Of a stretch of DNA of 64,000 bases, positions 1 through 43,753 are shown piece by piece; positions within the stretch are counted from its first letter, which is position 1, and the number at the start of each line of letters is the position of its first letter. The notes beneath the pieces were generated by a model. That model saw only the letters and a list, made by a program, of their open reading frames with translations. It was not told the DNA's origin and did no database searches. This stretch comes from Perca fluviatilis. Its lineage: Eukaryota > Chordata > Actinopteri > Perciformes > Percidae. Position numbers and translations under genes: made by a program. The stretch is from positions 30,061,248-30,125,247 of the forward strand of contig NC_053112.1 in the NCBI RefSeq assembly GCF_010015445.1, read 5' to 3'.

Positions 1-3000
1 TGAAATATACAGTAATGCTGCATTAGTGTGCCATAAGCAACTCTGCACTTTACTTGTGATTGAGCTTTTATAAAATGAAATAAAACCGGGGGATGAAGGT
101 AACATGTATTGCAATCCAAAACTTTACAACAGCCCTGAAATAAATGCTATCTTTGTGAAGCTTATAGGTTTCTAATAGGTTATAAGTCTTATACGTTTCT
201 GTTGACATCAAGTCAATGTGAGATGTTTTCAGTAAACTCTAGGGCCATTTGTATAATGTGTTATATTAAGAAATGTTTCTAACGGTTGAAACATGTAATA
301 TTGTCAACAAAACTTTATATAATAAGCTTCCAAATGCTACAATTTATTGCTGAGATTTTGTTTTAGATTGCATCATATACTGTACATTATAGAGGTGCTT
401 GTGTGATTGTGTCTTAGTAAGTGAAGACTTAGTAGGCCAGTATTACACATTCACAAAACATCTGGAATATGTAACCCTACTTAATTGGGAATACTCTAGT
501 CGCTCACAGTTTTACATGTTCATGGGTATATGTGGTGCACAAGTCCTGAACAACTGGAAGCAAGATCCATTCCTGTTTACACGTGGACATTCATTCGCCC
601 AGTATGAAATACGAGCTCTGCCAGCTGTTAGATGACAGTGAGAAAAACACCTGCTCATCCATGGCGAATGACACTAGCTTCCTGTGCACTGTATCACATT
701 TAGTTTATTTTAATTTCTCAAAGCTACTAATGTTAAGCATAACTTTCTAGACAATAGTAACACCATCCTCTTTATGCACAGTACATTACAGTTGCCCAAA
801 TTCTGCAACATTATGGCTGCCACAGAGGAGTGTCACTGACTTACAAACAGTTGTGCACAAATCTGTGCCATTATCAATAAACAATTTGAGAAAGAGGGAG
901 ACTACCGAACTTGATTAACTAACTGGAGACAAACTAAATTCATGTCAAAAATTGATGAGACAGTCGATTTAATTAATCGTGTGTAGAGCACTTTTGTATT
1001 TGTTTTTCTATGTTTACATTGTCTTATTAGTGGCTGAGAGAAAGGAAAAGGAGAGCCTGTTTTCTCCAATTCACTCACTCAGACCAAGCTGAGCGGACAG
1101 CAGCTGTCCAGTGAGATGAATGTCTGTTTACTACGAGATCTGAGAATCTGCTGACAGAGCCTCTTGCTCTTACCAGAGAGAGGGGCGATAAGCAAGCATG
1201 TAGCACAAACATACAGCATATGCATCAGTACAGTGTCGGCCATAACAATATTTTTGGGAAGTCACTACATTGTAGAGAACTAAAGAAAATTGGCCATATG
1301 ACTGTTCTACATGTCATCAGTAACAGTGAGTATTGTATGTTGTTTTATTACATTATATTTATTTTTATATACATTTGTTTTTTTAATTACATTTTAACCT
1401 AAAGGATACTGTAGGATACTGTAAGTCTGTTCTAAAACTGTAGGTGCGCATATGGGCATTAACGGGTTTTGCTGAATGTAATCATTCCTATTATCCATAC
1501 TGGCCCTAAGGAGGTCACAGTCTTTTGTGCACTCACTGTTGATAAAATACCTCAGAGAGTGTTAGTGCAGCTGCCTGATATTTTGTGTATGTACTATACC
1601 CAATATTTTGTCCCTCTCTATTTGCTGTAGGTACATCTTCCAATACAATGCACTACAATCCAATAACACCACTAACTACAGACTCAAAGGTAGTTCAACA
1701 CCTCTGTGACACAGTCTCAACAACAATTACATATTAGACTGAAACATAATACTGTAAGTTAAAAAAGAAAGTACTCATTAAGGTATCAAATATTACAGGG
1801 TAACATGTTATTTTTGTTATGAACTCTCATTTGATCTGTGTGGCATAAACCCATGTGTGTGACATTAAGTGTTATTTCACTACAGAAATGTTAGGAAATC
1901 TGATTTTGAAAACTTTGTATGTGGTTGTAAGATTTCATCATACACAACAGTTATTACGGAAACTGAAATTGACAAATAGACTTGTTGTGTAATGCAATAT
2001 ACTATCAGGAGTTTAATCTGGAATGGACAGCTTAAATTAAAATAAAGATTTTCTGTCCATTAAGGAGTCACTGAATTTGCTTTTCTTCTAGTTTGTCTTT
2101 ATTCACAGTCTACAGATATGGCTGGGCATTTCACATTAAAGCTTAATGACTATTAGTGGATTTGTATTGTGATACGATGTTATTGCTTTTAAAAATGATT
2201 TTTTCCCCCAAATGATTCAATACATGTAGTATTAAACCAATAATACATAAAGTAACTGAATCCTTTATTTTAAATGTGTAAAGACGTTTGTTTTATGTAA
2301 TGCTTAAAAGGGGAAGACAGTTCATTGGACTGATCATGGGCTTAATGATTACCTCCGACAAGTTAGACTCCGACTAATATGACTTAGTTGTCTGTCTGTT
2401 TGTCAGCAGGATTGCGGAAATACTACTGGTCTGATTTTCATGAGACTTGCTTAAACACGCACATCACGTTTCAGGGGTAGTTTTTACCCCCAGGCAATAA
2501 GGCTACTGAATTATAGTACAACAGGGAGGAGGATTGAGGTCTGAGCTTAGTTACTATGTTTACGGTGCTTAGATGTTTTTAAATGTTATTTATAATTGTT
2601 ACTTATTGACTGGTGCTGAGAGAGTGCCAAGACACATTGTATTTCATTGCACTCTGTACTAATATGCATATGACAATAAACTTGAACTTGAACTAACTGG
2701 TTGCGGATTTGACGATTTTAGACAAGAGGGAGGAGTGAGGGAGGAGCCCTTACACTCTACGTTACGTTACACACTTTCGCTGGCAATCACATCATAGCCA
2801 CGCCCTAAAACACCCCCTACTTTATCGCCGATTTTAAAATCAACGAGACCATGAAATGAACATCATTCTGTGTTTCAGAAGACTTAAAACTAGTGATTGA
2901 GACCATAAACTCATTATGAAAATGTTTAGTGAGGTAATAAATCAAGTGAGAAGTGGGTCACTTTCTCATAGACTTCTACAGAAACCGACCTCCTTTTGCA

Positions 3001-5061
3001 ACCGCACGTGTTGCCCCCTGCTGGAATGCGGGTTTAAGGCATTTCCGCATTTGCAGTACTTCGCCAAACCGGATGCTTTGTCCATTAATATTGTAGAGTC
3101 TATAGTAATAAGCAAAGAATTCCTAGATCAACATTTAGATTGCTAAATTCTGGATTTCTTCTCTGCAGTCATACTGTACAATTACTGTTGACTGTGTGTA
3201 CTTTATGAGTGTGTCTGTGGTCAATCCAGTGACGAGAGTGCCTGAATGTTTTCTGAAGAAGAAGTGGGGGTGCAGATAGATGTGGCCATGGATCAATGCC
3301 ACCACCTACCCATTTCTCATTCGGCTTCGGCTGAATCAGAGAGATTACAGCAATCACTTGGGCAAACAGCAGATAGGGGCTGACAAGAGTGTTTGGGAGC
3401 TTTCTGGACAAGATGCATTCAGGTGTGAAAAGGCAAACAGGGATGCGCCACAAAAACTAAACAAAGACGAAAGGCCTACGTAAAAGACAGCATCACATCA
3501 GTAAACACTCCTCAGAACTAAGTATTACATTTTTGCAATTGCACATATATCTGGACACGTACTGTATATCTGTATCTTATGAGGGATGGTCTTAGAATCG
3601 TTGGCGCATCTCGCACTTGCTGCTATGGAAGTTAAATGAACTTTGCTTTGGACAAAAGCATCTGTCAAATGAATCTAATTTAATGTAATGTATTTTGTTT
3701 ATTGCAAAGCATTTTGTAACCATATTTTAAAAAGTGCTATATAAATAAAGTTTTACTTTATTTATGCTGAGACATTTTGACTGCTTGTATTTGTAAAGAG
3801 AATGCATTTTAATACAAATCAATATTTGGCCACTTCGGGAATTAAAGACGGAGGTTGTCATGTACTGTATCGGGCATTAAACTAACTTTTAATTCCTGAG
3901 GAACTCATTCTAACATGAAAAATCAATACAGCTCAACATGCCTACTGGAGTCACTGTGTTGCTCTACAATCAGGTGGTGATAAGTGAAAAGAAATGGTGC
4001 TGGGTGATGTGAGTTAACCTGACATTTGCTCGGCATATCCATCTGGGAACTTTCCGTTGGAGAACTTTTGGGAAGGGGCGAAAATACTGGTTAGCTGATT
4101 GGATGAACCATCTGTCTATCACCTATGTTGGTGATAGACGGGCCAAATCAACCAATCAGATCCACGAAGCGTATGAAAATATAACCACAAGCCAGGCTAC
4201 CCCTGCTGCTGTAGGCAAAGCATAGCTTGTTAGCTCAGCAAGCAAGCAACATGTCGGTAAAGGATATTTGCCGTTTGCGTAACAAGAATTTAGGAATAAA
4301 AGACACCATTTCAGGTTCCTGCTGTCTGAAAATACTGGTTAGCTGATTGGATAAACCATCTGTCTATCACCACCTAACCCACCTCAAAACCAGAAAAACG
4401 CTGATTGGCCCGGTCGTTTGGCTAACGGCTCCAAATTTTCTCTATCTCAAGATGCTAGACTGATCTGCGAGTGGAAAACTGGAGCTCGCGAGATCAGGAC
4501 GGTCTCACGAGGCTAGATGTGAGTCACTAAGTAGCAAGAATTTATAACCTCAGAGCAGAATAAATGGATGGATGGCAACAGCCTGAAGATAGATAGATAT
4601 ATATACATACACACACACAGTATCTCACAACCTAAAATCAGCTGCTGATGATACACATTAATATACCTTTTATAAATCAACCATCACGTGTGTACAGTAC
4701 CAGTCTGTATGGGTGGCACTGAATAAGATGAAGAAAAGATCCTGCAGCCTTGTTTTACAGATTGCTCATACTGACTATGTAAAGACAAAATACATGCTCT
4801 AGATGTATTATTGAATAGAAATAAAAAAATACCATACTAGACCAATTAGTGGTTTACTGATAATCATAGGCTGATTTGATTGATTCATATTCATTTTCAT
4901 TCAAACCAGTGATCGCTGCATTTAAAATTGAATATTGACAGCAATACCTTGAAACTAAAATTATAATAGAATTTCAGCATTATTTTTTGGCAATTATTGA
5001 TTAGTGTTTACTATTACTTTGAGTATTAGAATACAAATTACCCCAATATTAACAAGCTTAT
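1..5061. other. Intronic TBCK sequence without exons
   Basis: AT-rich sequence, inferred to lie inside the last TBCK intron seen. It holds LINE-type tails at about 2570-2698 (ending aacttgaacttgaact) and 3705-3765 (tgctatataaataaag). There is also an old dispersed repeat at about 2340-2540 and the duplicated block at 4080-4380. The only open frames, such as 399-635 and 3169-3483, show no recognisable protein. Confidence 0.5.
4081..4380. repeat. Two copies of a ~45-bp block about 245 bp apart
   Basis: The block beginning aaaatactggttagctgatt occurs at 4081 and again at about 4327, each followed by accatctgtctatcacc. The first copy also contains a short local inverted repeat around tgttggtgatagacgg. 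It is probably part of an unclassified transposon. Confidence 0.55.
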
Positions 5062-5668
5062 TAGGGCTGAATGATTTGTGGAAAAAATCTAATTTTTGTT
5101 TTGTTTAGCTAAAGTTGTTCATTATTCAATGTCACAGATAAAACATTGAGCATTATAACATGAGACACCATCAAAACTGTTCTATATTCTTATGCAACGA
5201 TCAGAATATGAATTGCCAGCAATAAGTGTTTTTCTTTTAATAAGCATGAATCATTGAACAGTCAAACAGAACATTTATCACAAAAGCTAAAATTATAATA
5301 AAAAACAATTCCAATAAAAAATGTCAGTACTTTCCTGTAAACTGAAATTACTGATACGCCTAAATTCAATAGCAGCATCTACATATTGCACCTTCTACGA
5401 TCATTTTTATTAATAAAAAATAGATGAAAAATCCACTGAAAATAGGACATTTCTGTTAACAATCTGTGACATGTAACATTCCAGCACTTATGAAAAAGCA
5501 GTAAATATAATAAAAAGAGGAATAAAAAATGTTAACCCAAATGTTACACCAAACATTCAACTAACAACTAAATATTGCATAGTTGATTAATTACAGTCTT
5601 CACGATTAGCTAATCCCATTCTTTCAAATCACGATTTCGATTTGAAAACTATTAATCATTCTGCCCTA
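5062..5668. mobile_element. hAT-type MITE with 8-bp target duplication
   Basis: Ends are inverted: tagggctgaatgatt at the left and aatcattctgcccta at the right. Flanks are aagcttat (5054-5061) and aagcatat (5669-5676), a 7/8 target-site duplication. The interior is AT-rich with no coding capacity. The TIR and 8-bp duplication are typical of the hAT superfamily. Confidence 0.8.
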
Positions 5669-5761
5669 AAGCATATAACCCTGTTATTACCCCACTATTA
5701 CCTATTTTTCATCCAATTAATACCTTAACTTAATATGAAATTGTTTCTGAGAAAAAAATAT

Positions 5762-6077
5762 AGGTCTGTCAAACGATTAATTTTTTGTAATCGCGATTAA
5801 TCGCTGAATTTCTATAGTTTTCTATGCTTTATCAGATGATTAAAATTCTATTATTTTGCATTTCAGAACAGTTTTTAAGTACATATTAACAATGGAAAGC
5901 AATTCTTACCAGTGTATCTTGATTGGGAATCAGATGAATGCAAGGAAAGTAATTTTATGAACTTAACTTTCAGATTTGTATTTGTTTATTATTTATTTAC
6001 TGTAAACAAAATTATTCATTATTGCACAATTCCTCCAAGTACCTAACTAAAAAACAAAAAATCCCTATCCTTACCAG
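5762..6077. mobile_element. hAT-like remnant, left terminal part
   Basis: Begins taggtctgtcaaacgattaa followed by an internal aatcgcgattaatcgc palindromic region, a familiar hAT terminal motif of fish genomes. The interior continues beyond the MITE at 6078-6703, apparently to the BED-finger coding remnant at 6778-7245. I did not find the matching right terminus. Confidence 0.45.
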
Positions 6078-6703
6078 TAGGGCTGGGTATTGTTTGGGTT
6101 TTTTCAGATACCGGTGCTAAAGCGATACTTTTAAAATGGTGCCTAAACGGTGCCTGAAACTAAAGTAAAAAAAAAAGAAGAAAAAAAAGAAGGGTAGTAA
6201 ACAACAGTCGGCGACTTGTTTATTGCTAAGACCATGGTCAAAATTAAAAATTTAATAATAATGTAATAACTATAACTTATAACAATAACTTTAAATAGTA
6301 ACAGTAAACAGTAAATTGCTGTTGAACGAAAAAAAACAACCACCAGGTGGGAAAAGGGTATTTTACAATTACTTTGAATGCACCACGAGGCTACCTGTTT
6401 TAAGTGTTGTTTAATTCCGACAGCTGCTGTGCTGCAGAGCAGACTGTTACGTGCCAGTGTTGGAATCCTCTACAGTGAAATACAGTCACACTTTACACTG
6501 TTAAACGTTAGCTGTCAGCCTGTTAACAACATGTTTAATCCAGCTGCTAGCTAAAGATAGGCTAATGTTACCTGCTGTCAGGTGTAGTGTAAAGTCAGGC
6601 ACCGAAATGAGGCACAGAAATTTCCGTTCTTATTCGGTCTCGTTACTACCGTTTACGTCGGCACCGGTGCCCTATTGGCACCGTGTTTCGGTACCCAACC
6701 CTA
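6078..6703. mobile_element. hAT MITE with perfect 8-bp target duplication
   Basis: It starts tagggctgggtattg and ends gtacccaaccct+a, with imperfect TIRs that both carry the caccggtg word. The flanking 8-mers are identical: cttaccag at 6070-6077 and 6704-6711. It is 626 bp and non-coding. Confidence 0.85.
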
Positions 6704-6777
6704 CTTACCAGGGTCAATATAGTGTGCAGTAACTTCTAAATAATTTTGATTACTCACTGACGTCCAGTGATCACCGG

Positions 6778-7245
6778 TTAATGAGACAGCGTTTGCACTT
6801 TGCAGCAGTTCCAGTTGGGCTGCTTTCTACGTGGAGTACAGGCTATGTGTGCGTGGTCTTCTACGATGCTGACAGGTCTGCAGTTAGTTGCCACCCATTT
6901 CGCAAGAGCGGTAGTAATTTTTTGGGATTTGGATTCATCAACAGGTCGGCGAGTAGCACTCTCCACAATAGTGCTTTGCCTGAGCCCACTAGCATCAACT
7001 TGAGTCACGTTAACTGTACTATGCTTAGCTCGTAGGTGGTAGCTCAAGCTTGACGTGCTTCGGTGATATTTTAATTCGGCTTTACACAATGTGCATATGG
7101 CTTTCAACCTGTCCGGGAGTTTTGGAAAATAAAATGCGCCATTCAGAATGGTGTTGCTGCTTTCTCCATCATGCCTGCAGCAGCAGGAGTTGTTACGAGG
7201 AAGTATGGCAGCTTGATAATAAGTAAAGGTGCGGCAAAGGGTCAA
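6778..7245 (-). pseudogene. hAT transposase remnant with BED zinc finger
   Basis: The minus-strand reading frame contains a BED finger: ICTLCK (Cys-x2-Cys) then SLSYHLRAKH (two His). It is followed by KITTALAKWVATNCRPVSIV, the typical segment after BED in hAT/ZBED transposases. After VED the frame departs from the family pattern and soon stops, so it is a 5' fragment with a frame break. BED-type DNA binding is known for the family. No activity is expected here. Confidence 0.75.
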
Positions 7246-7760
7246 AATAGTAGCCAGTTAGGCATGACGCGAAGCCGAGTGAAGTGTAAAATAAATGATT
7301 TACTGCCCCATTATTCCCTTGAGACATTTTCCCTGAAAATTTGTATTCCATGACATACAATTAAACCACAATATGACCAAGATACTTTCATTGTTCTTAA
7401 TACCTTAAAAATTACCTAAATATTACCCCGTTATCAATGACCAAGTTTAAATGCAAAGCATTATTAATTGTGTCATCACTTGTTTGTTAAGATATAGATT
7501 TTTCTACAGCACATCACCAGACATATAGGTTATGGCGAATTTGATTCCCGTGAAAACTCCTTTCTCGCTCCGTTTCTACCATATATTTTCATTGAAACCT
7601 GTGTTGTGTCTCGTTGAGGCCTTGAATAGTCAGAGTGTTTTGAAAGAGACAGCTCATTACCTCAGATACCTTGTACTCTATAAAGGATACAGCATAAATC
7701 AACAAATAACATAAAAAGTAACAGCACACAACAGAGGATGAATAAAAGGAGACTGCATTC

Positions 7761-7762
<2 letters not shown>

Positions 7763-7828
<66 letters not shown>
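7763..7828. repeat. (TG)33 microsatellite beside TBCK exon 22 donor
   Basis: An uninterrupted dinucleotide run. On the TBCK strand it is a CA tract starting about 16 nt downstream of the 5' splice site. Confidence 0.98.
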
Positions 7829-7830
<2 letters not shown>

Positions 7831-7843
7831 GAGTAAAACTCAC

Positions 7844-40064
<32,221 letters not shown>

Positions 40065-40145
40065 TTTTGAGACAGTATCCGATCTATAGAACATATGGCT
40101 AGTGAACGCTTAAGTACTGCTTCACATCCGGATAGTGCAGAGATC
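40065..40145 (-). other. tbck: Possible TBCK 5' untranslated exon
   Basis: On the minus strand the sequence GTCTCAAAAT/gtaagg at about 40065/40064 is a good donor. It sits just upstream of the first coding exon and beside the opposite-strand aimp1 exon 1. The transcription start is a guess. No transcript evidence can be read from DNA. Confidence 0.35.
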
Positions 40146-40310
40146 TAACAACGGGCCCTGAATCAGCCACTCTGCGGCTAGCTGCCAGCTGCCTGTCTGT
40201 CTGTCAGCTAGCTCTGATAGCTGATGTAGCTAACGTTAGCAGGAGTAGCAGCTGTCAAGCCCCCACCTCTCCGTGAAACGTGTTGGGGTTGCTGCTCCGA
40301 GTTCATGTAA
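40066..40310. promoter_or_regulatory. Likely shared TBCK/AIMP1 bidirectional promoter
   Basis: The two genes are divergent, and their inferred 5' exons face each other here. The stretch is locally richer in G and C than the AT-rich flanks and has no obvious TATA box. It includes the palindrome gctaacgttagc at about 40230. Head-to-head TBCK-AIMP1 order is known in mammals. A shared promoter is an inference. Confidence 0.45.
40146..40306 (+). other. aimp1: Probable AIMP1 5' untranslated exon 1
   Basis: A consensus donor, GTTCAT/gtaagt, occurs at 40306/40307 on the plus strand, before a 3.3-kb intron leading to the ATG exon. The left limit is arbitrary. I rely on the donor, position and base composition. 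Confidence 0.45.
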
Positions 40311-43300
40311 GTTTCATAAACCTTTGTGTTTTTTATTATACTGCTTTAACTAAGTGATTGTAAGCCGTCGATAACGTCTTACCAACCGTTTAGCTAGTAA
40401 TATTAGCTCACCAGTGCTATAGATAATCGTAGCCTAGTTGATTTTCCTTGTCTCAGTTTAAGATAACGTTACCATTTCTATGTGAGCTGAGCTAATAGCT
40501 TATTTGGTTTATCAACAAACCCTAATTAATGTTCCGTAAATTACACATTGTTGAGCAATCCATTCTCCACAAATCACAGTCAATTCTAATTTTGTCATTA
40601 ACATTTACTGAATATAAAATAAGATGACTGTTGTTTGATTAGGCTACTTTGATTTGCAAATGATTCGATGCTTTAGTTTTGGTTTTATTTTCTATCTATA
40701 ACGTTAGGTAACGTTAACTTATAACTGGGCTGCAGCTAACAATAGGCTTTTCATTAGCGATTAAACTGTCAAGTATGTCACAATAAAACCCAAAACACTA
40801 ATTTCAAAATTTCATTTTTAAGGAGTAAATAATAACACAAGTCATTATACAAATGTGCAATAATACTGTAAGCTGCCTGTTTGGAATGTATAAGATAAGT
40901 ACCTTAAACAATTATGTAAAAACAAAATCAATGAATTTGCTGTCTGTGATCATGTCATTTCAGCCCTCTTCTAAAATAGGTCTGTACAATGACTTCTCCT
41001 TTTAAACAAATAAGAATATATAGAAATAGAAAATATCACATTGGACACTTGACATTATAATGACATTTCATACTCAAGATTTAGTAGTGATATTAGTTTA
41101 GTAGCAGTGTTTTTTTTTATAGAACTGATAGCCTACATGAACAGATAATGAAGTGATAGATACAACCCTAAACATTAGAGTCTCACTACTTCTGTCATGT
41201 TCCCAGCTGTTTTCTATGCAGACATTGACAGCAATTGGTATCTTTTTATGGCTTTTCAACCTCAGATCATTTATTATTCAATTTGATGAAATATCATATG
41301 CATATTGTAAATAGTTTCAGGCATGCAAGATTTTAAATCAAATTTACCTTTGCATTATTAAATACTGAGTGTCTCAATTATGACGGTGTTTTTCACATAG
41401 TTATGTGTACATTTATTTTTGCATGTGCATCATAAAAAACAAATATAAAATAGAAGAGCACATATATGTCGTGAAAAGCAGTGGATATAGGTACCTGGTG
41501 CAGAAGACTACACATCTCATAGTTTATTTTAAGTTTAAATGTATGTAGGTCCTTCTAATGCCTTCAGGTGGTGCTGGCATACTGCTCTCTCTTTTTATTT
41601 CATGGTCTAGTTGGCAGACAGGTAGGGAAATATATCCCTTACCCCTACAGCCTACAGTATATGTTTACTGTGGGAATGAAGCATGAAAAGAGGAAACACT
41701 TGTATTCTGGTGGGTCTGCTTCCACACCACCATCATACCGGAGAAAGCTGGTGGTTAAATGTAACAGATTTAAAGATTTGATTCAAACACCCTGTGTAGT
41801 CCGTTTATAGCTATGCAGTTTTATCTTTGATATTTTAATTTAAAAATGGATGAACGTAAAATGTTAGCTTGGGCTATTGAGAACTGACTAAGCAAACCAG
41901 TCATGCCTATTTTTAGGAGATTGATAAGGCAGATTCCTTCTCCAGTTGAGCACCAACTGTCCTTTGTATAGCAAAGTTAACCTGCTAAATTTATACAGTT
42001 GCAAATCAGGAGATGAATCAGAGATATTTTGATTTCCATACAGTGAAGACAGGTAAATTAGGCATCCTTAAGGCTGCTGAGAGCCCACGTCACTTTAACA
42101 TTGTTAACACATTTGGGTATTTCCATCTGAAATCCAAAGCTGAAATGACCCCTTGATGCTGCAGACCATACCTCAGCCCCAGGACCCATTTTCAGGGGTT
42201 ATCCAAATGAGATCAGCCTTTTTGTGGCTCTTGTCATTACTCCACCACTGGTCCTGTTTAAATCAATTCAGTTTCTCAAAAAGCTATGCTTTGATCCTTG
42301 ATTTTATCAACTCCAGCTCTTTTGTGTTTCTAATTTCCTCATCCCTTAACATTTTGTTTTCATCTCGGGCCAGCGGTTGTTTCCCAGCGCCTCCCTGTAA
42401 TATGTGTAAGAAGTTTTCTTCTCCATGCCTCAGCCTTGTAAAATCCTTCTTTTCCTCTTCAAGAAGTTATTACCAAGCTCAACATGACTTTACTCCAAAC
42501 CCAAACTGGTGTCCAGTTGTGTTTTGGTTGCGTGGCCCAAGAGTGGCTGATCCCTTTTGAACTTGAACTTAATGTTCAAAACTGAATGTGTATGATTTGG
42601 ATGCTAAGTGTGGTTTAATGGATAAATCTGAATGTCACTTCTTACTTGTCACTTCTCTTACCAATTGTAACTATAAAAAAAACATGAATTCATCCAATAA
42701 TTTGGCTTGTACAAGTTGACTTGGAACTTGTACAAGGGTTATGAGGGTTTTTATACACTGAAATGCTGCAGAAAACCTTTACATTTAATAAGTTTGGAAT
42801 CAAGATTTTCTCATTTATTGTATAATTTATATGAAAAACAACACATGTTCTGATTAATCTCTTGGCATGCCTTGTGGACAGAGGTCATATTTTGTCACTT
42901 TGGGCAACCGGCCAAAAATATATCAGACTAAAGTCCTATTGGCAAATGTTTTTAACTTACTTAGAGCACATAGAAAACATGTCCGATTATGATTGTTGTC
43001 AGACATATTGCAATATGACATCTACAGTGCCTAACTGTTGCTTTAGCAATACACAGTGTTTATTAATCAAGTAAAATACTGAAGTAAAACACTGCCACTA
43101 CATAACATTGTGACATGTTTTAACAAAATAGGAACTCCCAGTACAATGTAATGCCGTCAACAGCCCTGCAACACATACCACTTTTGTGGAAAATAAAATG
43201 TTTTTGTTGAGACTGTCAGAGAAGAGTTGTTTTAGAGGCTGTAGTTTGTGGTGCGTGGTTCTGGAATGCAAACCTTGTAACCCCAAATATGTATCTTTGT

Positions 43301-43620
43301 AGATGTTCAGCATAGTACTTAACAATGCCATCTCTTTTTACAGTACTTTGCTAGTGTCACTTAAGTAAACTTGAAATGACATGGAACATGGTAACTTTAT
43401 ATTCACTCTACTTGTGAGCTTGATGCATGAAAACTTGCCTCCATTTAAAACAAAAGGAAAGCTGCTCCCGCTGTAAAATCCAGAAAGATATTGCAGAACT
43501 GGGCCCTATATATTGTATTTCATGATGTTGGAATGTAATCTGTTCTATATATTTTACAGCTCTAAAATCTAGCTGTTTGTTGTGTTGTGATTGATTGCTG
43601 TATGGCTTTTTTTGTCTGTT
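40307..43620. other. AIMP1 intron 1 (inferred), no genes seen
   Basis: AT-rich sequence between the probable untranslated exon and the ATG exon. The plus-strand frames at 41568-41810 and 42153-42560 have no recognisable protein. Confidence 0.45.
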
Positions 43621-43647
43621 AGGTTTTTAGCTCGCTCCCTGTTCAAG

Positions 43648-43753
43648 ATGTCAAGTCCTAATCCTTTATTGAGGCTGGAGCAGCGAGCAGCCGAGGCTGA
43701 CCAGATCATCGAGTACCTGAAACAACAAGTCCAGCTGCTAAAGGATAAAGCCA
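43648..43753 (+). CDS. aimp1: AIMP1 coding exon 1 (residues 1-35)
   Basis: It encodes MSSPNPLLRLEQRAAEADQI and IEYLKQQVQLLKDKA, the N-terminal leucine-zipper region that contacts arginyl-tRNA synthetase in mammals. The acceptor is either AG at 43621-43622 or AG at 43629-43630, both upstream of the ATG. Donor GCCA/gtaaga. Confidence 0.95.

Noticed and set aside
6781..7035. Plus-strand frames opposite the BED-finger remnant
   Set aside because: The minus-strand frame has the BED motif. The plus frames are its shadow.
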